DNA from: Plasmodium coatneyi
Taxonomy: Eukaryota; Apicomplexa; Aconoidasida; Haemosporida; Plasmodiidae
DNA: 64,000 bases
Direction: 5' to 3'
Assembly (NCBI RefSeq): GCF_001680005.1
Contig: NC_033565.1
Span: forward strand, 1,283,501-1,347,500
Both the position numbers and the translations under genes were made by a program. Positions 9,242 through 20,102 of this stretch are shown in pieces. Numbering within the stretch: position 1 is the first letter of the stretch; each line of letters opens with the position of its first letter. A model generated the notes under the pieces. That model was not told where the DNA came from. It worked only from the letters and a program-made list of their open reading frames with translations, and ran no database searches.

Positions 9242-11901
9242 CTATTTTTTTATTACTTTGTTGAAGTGATCTAAGAGGGTTACTCCAAAAGTAGTTATGC
9301 CTGCCATTTGAGGGGGTACATTTTTCTTTCTTGATGAGGAAACTTGATCCAGCAGTACATCCATTTGGAACAGCTCCTCGGTTCGTTTTTCTTTCGGAGG
9401 GGGGGGAGGAACAAATGGTTTGGGAGGGGATAATTTTGTATGGGGAACGAGCTGTAGGAAGAGGACGCTCCGTTTCTCCGCTTCCCGAACTAACCTTCGA
9501 AGGAGACCAGCGGGTCAAACGACGTCAGTTTATCGATGAGGAAGGCATTCACACATAGGATGAGTTGCCCCCACTGGGCATCCTCCACACCATCCGGTGC
9601 ACCAAACAAGGAGTAATCATAACCCAGCAAAATGTAGCAGCTCAGTAAAATCGCCCTGAAGTTTTGGTTCCACTCCACCTTTATTTTACCTGCACAAAAA
9701 AAAAAAAAAAAAAAAAAAAAAATGTGCAAGCATTTTGGCTAGTTCATTTTGAGCTGCTGCGTGTTGTAAATTTGTGGCCCCTTTTGTGATATACTCGTCT
9801 GGAGAATCCTCTGCTGATGTGTGTCAATTTCTTTTTTTGTCCACTGCAACAGGCACATGCATTTGGTTAAATCTTCGGACTTGTTCAGGAGAGGATGTTC
9901 TGTTAAGGTGTTTTTAAATTCACTTATGATATGTTCGTGGGTTTCACTTTTCATTTTGCTCCTCAGCGTGTCAGTGGCTTCCTTTTCTTCTCCGTGCTGG
10001 CAGCTAATCATGTAGTTGACCTGCGTGTGGGTGAGGCATTTGGGGGTGAGAGCGGTGCATCTATTTGTGCGTCTATTTTTGCGCCAGTTTGTGTGTCTAT
10101 TTTGGTGCCAGTTTGTGTGTCTATTTTTGTGACAATCTGTGGGGACGCCCCCCCTTGCGGGGCTACCCTCCTGGATCACCTGCTCCTCCACACATTTGCG
10201 CTCCCCCAGCACAATCCGGGTTATTAAAAAGTAGGAAAAGTTTATAAGGTCGTTTATCTGCCGTCTGCTCATTTTGTTCACGCTGCCCCTGTTGTCTAGG
10301 CAGAGGCACATTTCCACTGGTATGCCTTTTTTCCAATCCAGCTTAGGCTTCGCGTTCTTTCCGCCTGACCGTTCCTCAGCTACTTCTTCATCTTTTTCGT
10401 CGTTTTTTTCCTCTTCGGGGTTGCCCAAAACTTGGTCTTCCTCCCCTTTGACAGAGTCTTGCAAAAGAAGGAGGAGGTTGGGTGGGAAGGAGACAATTAC
10501 TACGGGTATGCATACGTATACACGGCTGCTTGCAAGAATGCATGAACTCCTGCTTGCACATGGGGGTTGCTCTGCCCTCCCCGCTCAGGTGCTATTACCA
10601 CGTGGCGCGAGCTCCACACCTGGTGCAGTCGACTGCAGGAAGGCCCTCTCCCGGAGGCAGTACAGCTCATGCAGAAAGTGCCAGTCGTAGTAGGAGTAAT
10701 AGACAAGCGGGATCAGAAGGAAGTCTCCTGGTTTCCTCTTGGCATAGAGGAAGGAATTGTCTTCTCTCATTACTTCATAAATGTAGAAGCAGTCGTAGGA
10801 CAGGTTCATGTGTAGGGTGTTCAGTAGTTCCATTTGAAGTTCTTCCTCTTCGTTGCAAATTGATGTTTTTTTTTCTTCACTTGGGTTATGAGTGGAGTCG
10901 TGGCCACTGTCCTTGTGTTCATCGCTGAGGGGTGGCTCTTGCTCCTCTTCTTCGTCCACTCCACTTTCCACTTCGTCTTCTTCCTCCTCCTCATCAACCT
11001 CTTCTTCTTCATCTACCTGATCATTTTCTTCTTCTTTTTCCTCCTCCTCAGTCACCTCTTCTTCCCTGAGTGAGACCCCCATGCCGTTCTTCACCCTGCG
11101 AAAGCAGTTCCCCCCCTGGTGAAGTGGGTTGACCCACGTGAACAGGTCCTCTCCAGGGTCGTCATAGCAGAAGTCGGTCTGCACAAATTGTGGGAAAAGG
11201 AAACCTGTTTCAAATGGAAAAAGCTTTGAATAAATAGAACAGTCCACTTTAGTGTGTCCCGCCGATTTAGTAAAGATCCTGTTCACTCGTTGGTCACAAA
11301 TGGTATCGTTCTCTAAATCACAGTTCTGAGTAGCCTGTATAAATCGGATTATTATTTTTTTCTTCTTTTTCTGTCCTGTTAGGTATGTCCTACCAACGTA
11401 TACATTTTTTACATCGAAGACTTGCTTTATCAACTGCAGCAACTGGACACAGTCTTCCAACCAGTCCTTCTCTCCACTGCTTTTTGCGAAGGAATACACA
11501 TCCGCTAACTTCCTTTGGGAAAAGGTTTTATTTATCTCATCACGTATCTTTATATTGTACGAGTTTATTTTTTTTATTAATATTTTTTTTTTTTTTTTTT
11601 TTTCGCGTTGAAGGAGGCCACGTTGGCGAGGTGCGCGCTTAGCAGGGCCAGGGGGTCTGCTCAGGTGGCAATGGTGGTAGAATGGTGGTGGTGGGGTGAA
11701 CAGGGTAAATACAACAAGACAGTCAACCGAACAGTCAACCGAGCAGTCAACATGACAGTGCTGCCGATGCACTCCACTTTGCGCGTTACCTTCCGTGTCC
11801 GTTTTTATGGCCCACAGCAACGACTTGGCCAAGGCATACCCCGCATTCTGCTTTATGTAGTTCAGGTCCTCCTGCGTGGTGCCCTTGGGGATGGTCTCCA
11901 T
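9242..11901 (-). CDS. Dpy-30-motif protein, candidate RSP2-like radial spoke protein (5 exons)
   Basis: Exons by GT-AG signals: 11901-11790, 11656-10599, 10457-9795, 9689-9495, 9390-9242; about 725 residues. The first two exons join to give LNYIKQNAGYALAKSLLWAI...EDPLALLSAHL, which fits the Dpy-30 dimerisation/docking pattern (GxALAxxL then DPLxxLxxxL). Next comes a Lys run, then a region including DVKNVYVGRTYLTG and, after an acidic stretch, YDCFYIYEVMRED, which may be a split GAF-like fold. The acidic block is at about 10940-11070 and His/Asn/Arg repeats at 10060-10140. A Dpy-30 motif plus GAF in a protein of about 730 residues recalls Chlamydomonas RSP2, a radial-spoke component; this is inference from recalled architecture. 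In this sequence the A21 run at 11583-11603 puts exon 2 out of frame by one base: A22 or A19 would restore it. The acceptors of exons 3 and 5 are AAG, less usual than YAG. If the homology fails it is simply a conserved unknown. Confidence 0.7.
10060..10140 (-). repeat. 24-bp coding tandem repeat (KNRHTNW units)
   Basis: Three adjacent copies of a 24-bp unit in exon 3 of the Dpy-30-motif gene encode HKNRHTNW, HQNRHTNW and RKNRRTNR. The copies differ by a few bases. The segment is basic, in contrast with the acidic block of exon 2. Confidence 0.75.
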
Positions 11902-12428
11902 TGTGAAGGGATCCTTTTCCGTTTTTGTTTCGTCTTTCGTTGGACGTTCGATGCGTCTTTCTCTACGCTTTGTGTTTTCTCTTCACTTCATTTCGCTTAA
12001 TGGGGGAACTCCCCGTGCCGCCTTTTCGATGTGCATTTTTTTTTTTTTTTTTTTTTCCCTTTCGGGGCGAGAGACATGAGCGAGTAGGCAGTGTTGGAAT
12101 GTTCGAGGAGTACCAACGGAGTGGATAAAACGAACCCCGCGCAGTGGAAAAAAAAGAAAAAAAAAAAAGAAACAAAACAATAAAGTACAGTACTACAAGC
12201 AGGCTGACAGTCCAGTGTGTGAAAGCGAAACGGAGGGACGATGGTTCGAGTAACTCACCCTCCACTCGGTTTACCAAAAACGCAAATGGGAGGTGTTTCA
12301 TTCCTGTGCTGGCCGATTCACTTGATGAGAGAGATATTCACCGTGGGGAGCATGAGGCAGAAAAATGTAGCACGCCTGCATTGTTGTATTGTCGCATTGC
12401 TGCTCCTTTTCGTTGCCGCTTCGCTGCC
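11902..12428. other. Intergenic region between two minus-strand genes
   Basis: Contains a T-tract of about 19 at 12038-12056 and an A-rich stretch near 12148-12170. Apparent ORFs run through these homopolymers and look non-coding. It should include the promoter of the Dpy-30-motif gene and the 3' UTR of the Nse4-like gene. Confidence 0.55.
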
Positions 12429-13529
12429 TTATGCATCCCTACGTTGCGCTTCCCCTGATCGGTGCGGCGCCAGACGGCTGACCAGCTTCTCCCACTTTTG
12501 GTATGACCAGGCAGTCAGCAGGGCCTGGTTTTTCCTCGGAGGAGGCGTATCCCCAGTAGGGCGCACAGAGTGGCTACCTTCACCGTGATTGTCACCGTGT
12601 TTGTCACCATGGTGGCCACGCAGCTCTTCCTCGGTCTGTCTAAAAAGGTCGCTCGTTCGGATGCACAGCACTTTATTGGCATCCCTATAAAATTCAATGT
12701 GTCCCTTGGAAACAAGCAAAGTGACCAGGAACAGACGGAAGGTCGTTTCATTAAACCCATTGACTGGATCACAGTCGACAATGAAATTTAAAAAAGGAAC
12801 GTTTTCTTTTTTTTTCTCCAGTTTTCCTAACTTTTCTTTTAACCTCATTGACTGTTCGTAGGTCTCTAGTTTAATTTCCGGCTCGTTCTCATGTGTGAAC
12901 TCCTTTAGCTTCCTATAGGTGGTGTTTCCGCGTGTCTGTCTGGTCCTGTTGTGTGTCCTTTTCCGTTCTTTCCTGTACAGAGTGAATACGTTTTGGCTAT
13001 CCAGGAAGAAGTTCAGTGGGATAGTGTTGTAGTTAATGGGGCAGAAGGGGAGTGTGTCTACGCTGAAGTGCTTCGAGAGCTTTGCGAAGCTCAGCCGCGT
13101 CGGTCGTCCGTAGGGTAAACCATCCCCACGTTGCTCCCTTCCCCCGTTTACCACGTTTACCACGTTTGTAGCATCTCTCCCATAGTTAGCATTTGGGCGC
13201 CCCTCCTCGGAGAACTGCCCCGAAAGGTTCTCCAGAACGAGCCTCAGTTTCTCCTTCAGAGAAATGCTACTAAGTCCCTCCGCCTTAAAGTTTATGATTT
13301 TGGACACCTGCTTCCCATACTGGCATGACTTGTGAAGAGTACTTATTCTGCTATCCAAGTTTATAACAATTTTTCGATCCGTTTTTATTACTTTCTTGAG
13401 AGCGTTGTTTTGTTCCGGCTGGATTAGTTCATCTACGTTTAGCTTATCTATTTCGCGTTGTATGTATTGCTCATCTATCTGGACTAAGCCGCCAGGCTTA
13501 CTTGGGCTTGGCTCCTCATCCTCTGACAT
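12429..13529 (-). CDS. Nse4-like kleisin of the SMC5/6 complex
   Basis: A single exon of 366 codons. The C-terminal third carries the Nse4 signature: LNFIVDCDPVNGFNETTF followed by RLFLVTLLVSKGHIEFYRD and LCIRTSDLF, matching the family pattern of F-V-DP-x-F-x-T-x-x-N/T-x-F with a winged-helix that binds the SMC5 head. The extreme C-terminus, LTAWSYQKWEKLV, fits the last Nse4 helix (F/Y-x-x-W-x-x-hydrophobic). The N-terminal half, including QYGKQVSKIINFKAEGLSS, would be the SMC6-neck-binding helical part. Nse4 bridges the SMC5/6 heads in DNA repair and replication-fork processing in the nucleus. A Lys/Arg-rich segment and a His/Gly/Asp insert (HHGDKHGDNHGE) interrupt the conserved parts, as is usual in Plasmodium. 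Start at the first ATG; the frame has no intron. Assignment rests on motif recognition, not a profile search. Confidence 0.75.
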   Translation of the reverse strand: MSEDEEPSPSKPGGLVQIDEQYIQREIDKLNVDELIQPEQNNALKKVIKTDRKIVINLDSRISTLHKSCQYGKQVSKIINFKAEGLSSISLKEKLRLVLENLSGQFSEEGRPNANYGRDATNVVNVVNGGREQRGDGLPYGRPTRLSFAKLSKHFSVDTLPFCPINYNTIPLNFFLDSQNVFTLYRKERKRTHNRTRQTRGNTTYRKLKEFTHENEPEIKLETYEQSMRLKEKLGKLEKKKENVPFLNFIVDCDPVNGFNETTFRLFLVTLLVSKGHIEFYRDANKVLCIRTSDLFRQTEEELRGHHGDKHGDNHGEGSHSVRPTGDTPPPRKNQALLTAWSYQKWEKLVSRLAPHRSGEAQRRDA

Positions 13530-14273
13530 GGCTACTCCGTCGGGTAAACAGACGAGGGGGGGTTAACAAGTTGGCAAAATTGGCAAAATTAACCAATTGA
13601 TCAAGCTGGCAAAGTTGACCCGATTTTGTGCTTCCACCTGGGTCAGGTATACAGCCACACCGAGGCAGCTTTGCCCTAACGGGTTTTTTCCCCTCGAAAA
13701 AACGTAATCGAGCTGAAAATCAAAGGGATCGATTTCCCTCCACGTAAACTTCCAAACTTACGTTACTCAAAACGGCATAGGGAATCTTCCCAACTGATGA
13801 AACAGGGGAGGGGTTCCCTCAAACTGACATGAAGGTCTCTTGTTACCATAAATTGAATGCACGTGGTAAAAAAAAAAAAAAAAAATGACACTTTTTCGAA
13901 TAGCAGATTTTATAAGTTTTGCACAAAAGGGGGACGCAAGGGAAACGCCTTCTTCGGAATGCACACATGAATGAAAAAGCACAAACTCGTTGGCAGGAGA
14001 ATACGCGTGTTTTGCAGAAAGCATAATCCTGCTAACAGTTGCATGCACAGGTTTGCATAGGCACGTGCCGGCAATGGCTCAGCCCAGCTTAACGCGGGGA
14101 AACAAAAAAGGGGCGAAGGCGCCTCCGCGTCAGGGATGCTTCGGAGTGGCCAACGGGGGAAGGGGGGGTACGCATCTGCATAAGCATTGCAAATGCATCC
14201 TGCCTGGTCCTTACGAACGTCATCGGTGTGACGTCCTCACGCAAATGATTACCTCCTCCCCCCCCTCGGGTTA
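13530..14273. other. Intergenic region between Nse4-like gene and PI4K
   Basis: Lies between the start of the Nse4-like gene and the end of PI4K, both on the minus strand. It holds an A17 run at 13869-13885 and a short palindrome CCTGGGTCAGG at 13637-13647. No gene is supported; the 103-codon frame at 13990-14301 overlaps the PI4K terminus and looks random. Confidence 0.6.
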
Positions 14274-17200
14274 TCACATTATGCCGTTGGTGATTCTCTG
14301 AAAGTAGTCATACTGCACGCTCCGGAAATTGTTGATCGAGGATTCAATGAGGGCGTTGATTCGTTGGATGCACTGCGGGGTGGAACGTGGTATATACGTG
14401 GTGTGTATAGGTGGTGTGTATACACGTTGGGTGTGCTGAACGGTACACATAAAATAATGCCGTTGGGTACGATTGGCAGTTTCGCTCCCTTACCACGTCA
14501 ACAGCCAGGTTGGTCATGAAGCGCTCCTTCAGCGAGTCGATGCAGAACTGGGTGCCGTTCGCAAAGCAGGGGATTTTCAAAGCTGCACAGGGGAGGGGGG
14601 GTATGTGTGGAAAATTGGGGGTAAATTGAACAGGTCATAAAAAGTAGGCCAATAACACAACCCTGATAGGGTAGCCGCCTGAACCCACCTGGCATCATCA
14701 GCTCCACGAAAAGAATAATCTCCTCTGAGTGCTTGCGGGCCTCGAGGAAGCCACTCACGATGAGGCGCCTGAAGTATTCATAATTTTCGGACTTCTCTCC
14801 ATCCATAATATCCAGGTATTCCTGGGTGAGCTTGAAGGGGGAGGTCTCGAAGTTCACATTCCCAGGGGAGTTGGTGAGCATGAACCCGTAGTCTATGTGG
14901 ATGAGGTGGCCGTCTGAGTCGAGCAACAGATTTCCGTTATGTCTGTCCTTCACTTGGAGGAGGTAAGAAATAAGTGAGTAGGCGGCGTGGCTCTCGATGA
15001 AGTTCTGCAGGGGGGGGAAATCGGTATGCATGACAAATGGGTAACGAAGTGGGTATGGCGTGTGTAGCAACGTGTGTAGCGTGACGGGTGGACAACACGA
15101 TGACACAGATCTACGCACAAATCGCCACGTTAACCACGCCGCTGATTGGGTCAACTGTGCTGACCTTCTTGGCCTCGAAGATGTAGTCTGCGAAGACGAC
15201 GTTGAAAATGGTCGAAATACTGTCAACGCCAAACTTCCTTTTCAGGGAGTCCACCGAGCAGGTGTCATTCACGTATTCAATAATTCCGGAGTTCGCACCG
15301 GTGACTAGAATTTCATAGGGACGCAACCACAGGGGTAGACCTGCGTTCTCAAAAATAATTTTGAATTGCCTTATCAGTTGGGATGCCAATAGTTCCTGTC
15401 TCAAGTCATCCCCACCCTTAACAATGACGCATTTCAGATCCCATGTCTTCAATTTACCATAGGGGGAAGTTTTTCTGATTTTTTTTTTTTTTTCTTCAAA
15501 TAACTCTCCCCATAAAAGCCTTTTTATAATTCTACAGTTTTTTTTTTTAAATTCCTCATTTGTGTAATTTTCTGGTTTGAAATATTCATCGATATCCAAC
15601 ACGTCGGTTGTTTTTTCTGCTGCTGGGTAGAAGCTGCTGAGCGTGTGGGTGGTTGTGAGGGGTTCACTCGGTTGGGCTGAAATATGTTCATCACCGGGAT
15701 CCTTCCCCGTGGTGGAGTTACATCCTCCATATTGGGCGTCCACTTTACTTTCGTACAACCCCCCTGATGGTAATTCACCCAATGCACTACTGATGCTCTC
15801 CAGCGACGTTTTAACTTCATTGCTTTGGTTATCGTTCGAGCTGATGTTGCACTTTTCCATGGAGCTACTTAAGTAATTCGGCATGGAGGCCGAACGGGGC
15901 GTTACCAGGAAGCTTTTTCCTACCTCCTGGATGCCTTCCTCCGTGGGGGTGACACTCCAATGAGGGCCACCTTCCTCGAGGTTGTTTGGTTCTGGGTCTG
16001 CCTCTTCTACGTGTCCACCTGCCGAGTTTGTGTCTCCCCCTTCGGTGTCCCCCCCATCGTCGTTATGTTCTTCATCCTCCTCATCTGCCTTCATCCCAAT
16101 GCACTTCCTAATGATCGAGAGGCTGTCCTCCTCCTCCGAAGGGAAGGAAATTAAATTCTCCTTCCGCAGGTCGTTCACTATGCAGTTATACACATATAGG
16201 TGCTCCATTTTTAGGGCATCCAGATCGGCAGGCGTTTTTTTCTTCCTCACCTTTTCCTTTCCCATATCAACTTTCCACCGATCAGCTTGTTCTACTTCTG
16301 AATCGCTTTGGCCAGTCTGCTGCCCCTTCCCCTCGTCGTCCTCTTCCCCACTTTCGCTTTTTTTTTTTTTTTTTTTTTTCTTTTTCTTCTTCCTCTTCCC
16401 ATCATATATACCCCCTCGCGGTTCATAATCGTAGGAGCTGCTGTTTTCATTGAAGAGCCCGTAATTTTTGGACGAACAGAAGTTTTTTTCGATCCGGTGG
16501 CCCTTCCTGCGTGGTTGCGGATGTCGCGTCGGTTCGTCTGGGGGCACGTCATCATTCACGGTATCGGTCACCCCGTAAGGGATATCACGCATTGCATCAT
16601 CTGCTGTTGCATCGATTGCCCCATTGACCCCGTCGTGGGGTGTCTCCTTGTTCGGCTGGTTCCCCCCCTTGGTGGGGTAAAACAGGTCATCGGGAATGTG
16701 GCTGATGTCCTCGTCCAAGTCGGCCACCTCAAACATGAGCAGGTAGGGTGCCCTCTTCTTGGAGAAAAATATTTTGCACTCATCGTAATTGAAGTGTAGG
16801 ATCTGCAACCCACTGCTGTTGGTTGTATGTTCCGTTTTATGATTTGACTGTGGTGGGGAGGAAAGACACTCCAACGGAATGCACAGTCCCGTCATGGAAA
16901 ACACATTCGTACACGCAGCAACGATGCATCTACGCATGAGCATCCAACTGTTTAATGAATATATGAACCGGTTGAGTAGCTCATTCCGTACCTCTATGTC
17001 CGGTTCTGTGGAGAGAAGATTCGAAACGGATATAGTTAGGTTAACGAAATTATTAAGGAGACTAAAATAATCACATCTCCTTTGCTTCATAAAAAATTGC
17101 TGCAGGTCTTCTATCATATCGGAACTGCAATTAAATTCTGGCAGGAAGAATTTGGATGCACTGAGGGGGTTGCCTAACTTGGCATAGGTACTAGGTAACT

Positions 17201-19121
17201 TCACCTTCGCCCTGGCGATGGAGAGGGCTCCTGAATTTATTATGTAACATTGGGGCAACTTGGGGGGAGGTGCGGTACTCGTTGCGTCCCTTTTGCGGCG
17301 CTTCTTCGGACAGGCCATTGGGGGGGCCATTGGGGCAGCACTTGGGGGGACACCTGACGTGGTGTTGTGCCCGGTCGCTTCGACTTCACTTTGCCCCACC
17401 ACGTCGACTTCACTTTGCCCCACCACGTCGACTTCACTTTGCACCATCCCTTCGACCCCCTTCAGCAGGTACGAGTTGCAGGACCTGTTAAGGCAATTCC
17501 TAAACAGCTTGGTCTGCTGGAACCGTTCATTGGCCTTGATCCTTCTGATGATGTGCTTCCTTTTGAAGAGAAGAGGATGAGCGAGGTTAAGCAGGTAGGA
17601 CTGTTTGTTCTCGTTCCCCGAGGTGCGCTTACCATTTAATGGTTTGCAATTTACAACAGCCATCTCTATTTCTTGGGTCATCTTATGTGCCAAGTCCTTG
17701 TACTTGGAACAGTTGTCTTCCACTATGGAGTGGTAAATCCAACTGAGCTTCAATGCAAAATGCATTGATTTACTTGCTTTATAAAGGAGGAAGCGGTAAA
17801 GGGAAGAGGACTCATAACGGACGAGAGAAATCTGACTCAACTGTGGTAGGTAAAATAATATGTCCTCATACTTCCTTTGCGTGTAAAGGGAATTCACTAG
17901 GTATTCGTGAACTCCCACTTCCCTCCTATCGTAGAGGTATCTAATGTGCAGATGGGTGTCGAAGTATTCGCACCTGAACAGCCTCAACAGACTTCCTTCC
18001 TTTAATGCGTTCTTCGTTTCGTTCGCCTTACTGTCTGCCTTATCCCTGTCGTTACTACTGCTGCAGTGGGGGCTACCCTGGTCATTGCTACTACTGCAGA
18101 GGGGGCTACCCTTGTCGTTGTTACTGCTGCCGTGGTGGCTACCTCCCCCCTCGTCTTCTTCCCCCACATGACTGTCACTACGCTTAAGCTCGTTTATTAT
18201 CTTCGGCTTGGAGGAAGGCGATTCGCTAAAAATCCGTGAGATGCTTTCCCGTATTTGTGCGTGGCGGTTGGACGCACTGGGGGAAGCTCCACCCGAATGG
18301 TCGTCACGGTCACCATTTTCGTCATAACCGGAGGAACCATCACGATGAGCATCATGATGATCGTGGCGATTCCCGTGGCGACTCCTGCTCATCTCCTTGT
18401 TTTCCAACTTCATTTTAAACATTTCGATGATTTTTATTTTTTTCTGTTTTTCCGTCGACTGATCCTTTTCCTGCATTTTGTGTGCTTCCCAGCTTGGCAT
18501 CTCTTCACTGGGGTGATCACTCTCCTGTGGCTTCTTCTTATTGTTCTCCTCCTCCAGGTGGTGGTCACTTATGTGACTTCCGTGAAGGGTGTAATTATCG
18601 TTGGAGTGAGGGCAGAGGTCTGAGTTCTCCCTCTTCTCCTCATTATGGTTGTTACTATGTTGGGCCCCCGGTTGGGTGTATATCGCTTCGTCACTCCTAT
18701 CGACTGCAACCCCACCTGGGTTGTTCCTCCCTGTGGCAGCGACGTCTTCAAGATTGGAACTTTTCCCACTTGGTTCTCCAACAGGTCTGTCATCAGGTGT
18801 ATCATCGGGTGTATCATCATGTGTGTTATCATGTGTGCAGGCACCCATTGGGAAATCCCCCTTGGATGGGTCTACACAACGCTGCGGTTCTTCAGTATCC
18901 GCATCAACTTGCACCTCCCCTCCACGACCTTTCAATCGAAGGCAAACAGAATTATCCACGTATGCGTGAGCTTTGTAATTGTGTTTGTAGAGAGACCTAT
19001 AGGATGTGCTCTCTTCCGGTGCGGAGGTGCATTTTTCCCTTTGGTCGCATTCTGTCACGGTTGCATTGCCAGCATCTTCCTTGCTGGTCTGTCCTGCTGC
19101 GTCGTCTGTTTTGTGGTCCAT
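14274..19121 (-). CDS. PI4K: Phosphatidylinositol 4-kinase type III beta (4 exons)
   Basis: Phosphorylates phosphatidylinositol to PI4P, needed for Golgi-derived membrane traffic and merozoite formation; the Plasmodium enzyme is a known drug target. Exons: 19121-15165, 15004-14689, 14582-14494, 14372-14274, giving 1486 residues. Residues to about 360 are acidic/Asn-rich. The lipid-kinase helical region (YLYDRREVGVHEYLVNSLY ... FALKLSWIYHSI) is at about 385-490. A long variable region follows, with a repeat SEVDVVGQ x3 and a Lys run of 12 or more. The catalytic domain starts near 1220: VIVKGGDDLRQE, LPLWLRPYEI, then across the first intron NFIESHAAYSLISYLLQVKD and RHNGNLLLD (catalytic loop), HLIHIDYGF (activation motif DYG, where human PI4KB has DFG), and the C-terminal TNGIM that ends most PI4K-beta proteins. 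Introns 1 to 3 fall in phases 0, 1 and 0. Introns 1 and 2 use donors gtcagc and gtgggt. Identification is firm. Confidence 0.95.
17379..17448 (-). repeat. 24-bp coding tandem repeat in PI4K
   Basis: Three copies of a 24-bp unit encode SEVDVVGQ, SEVDVVGQ and SEVEATGH. The first two copies are nearly identical at the DNA level. The unit sits in the variable region between the helical and kinase domains. Confidence 0.85.
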
Positions 19122-19339
19122 CTTGCTTATTGCGTCGCTCCTCGTTGGTCGGTTCGTTGGTTGGTTTGTCCGTTCGTTTGTTTATTTTATTTATTTTTTT
19201 TGTTTTGCCAAAATGGCGAGATAAACGGGGGGAAGGAAAAAAAAGGGTGTCCTTTTTTCTCTCTTGAACTGGGAGAAGTGTGCCAGCTTTGCTGTGTTAG
19301 CCTCCCCCAGTGGTATCGCACCGTACCATGTCGTGTGGT

Positions 19340-19510
19340 GCGCGTTTGTGGCATATTCTGCCTGACTCGGTCAGGTGATGAAACGCGTTTTCGGCATATT
19401 TTGCCTGACTTGGTCAGGTGATAAAGCACGTTTGCGGCATATTTCTCCCGACTTGGTTAGATCATATGATACGTTATTATGTAATACACGTTGCCTGACT
19501 TGGTGAGGTT
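19340..19510. repeat. 43-bp tandem array with palindromic core
   Basis: Four cores start at 19361, 19404, 19447 and 19494, spaced 43, 43 and 47 bp. The first two are CCTGACTCGGTCAGG and CCTGACTTGGTCAGG: inverted 6-bp arms around a 3-bp loop. The third (19447) and fourth (19494) are degenerate. The stretch before the cores (GGCATATT in units 1-3) is also shared. Confidence 0.85.
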
Positions 19511-19995
19511 ATCCCTGCGGATTCCTTTTCTCCCTTTTTTGTTGCCCTTTTTTCGTCCTTTCGCTTAAACCCGGAGTTGCAAACGTGCCGGGGGGGCATA
19601 GTTGACTCCCATGCTATGCTCTGCGTAATGTCAACATAACTCCCTCCCGTCAGTGTCACTGAAATGTGAGCTGTTGGTGCAGATCCTTCGCGTCGCGCTG
19701 AGTGACCTCAACCTCCCGTGCAGCGGCAAAGCATTTGCAGATTGTTTGAAATTATTCGGAAGCGACATGGGCATATTCCTGGGAAGAAAGGTTTCTTTAT
19801 TTTTTGCCGCCTTTTTTTTTTTTTGCCCCCGTGCGGCGGAAAAATTGCCGCAACTGGGACGTGCGAGAAAAGGCGGCCAGAAAGTGACGCCCATGGAGGG
19901 GCGGAGAGAAAGCACAGGGATCTTAAACGGAAAAAAATAAACATTTGGGAAGGCATGTGCATACGAAATGGTGACCTGTTTATTAAATTGAATTG

Positions 19996-20026
<31 letters not shown>

Positions 20027-20102
20027 GTACAATTATTTGTCCCCTTCGTTGGAGTTCCTTTTCCCGTTCTCTCGGTTAGTCGTCAGCCCCACTTTCTACT
20101 TC

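Noticed and set aside
10585..11901. Reading the Dpy-30-motif gene as one continuous 438-codon exon
   Set aside because: The unspliced frame passes through a low-quality segment with VDCSVDCSVDC repeats between a good donor (gtaacg) and acceptor, and loses the Dpy-30 motif.
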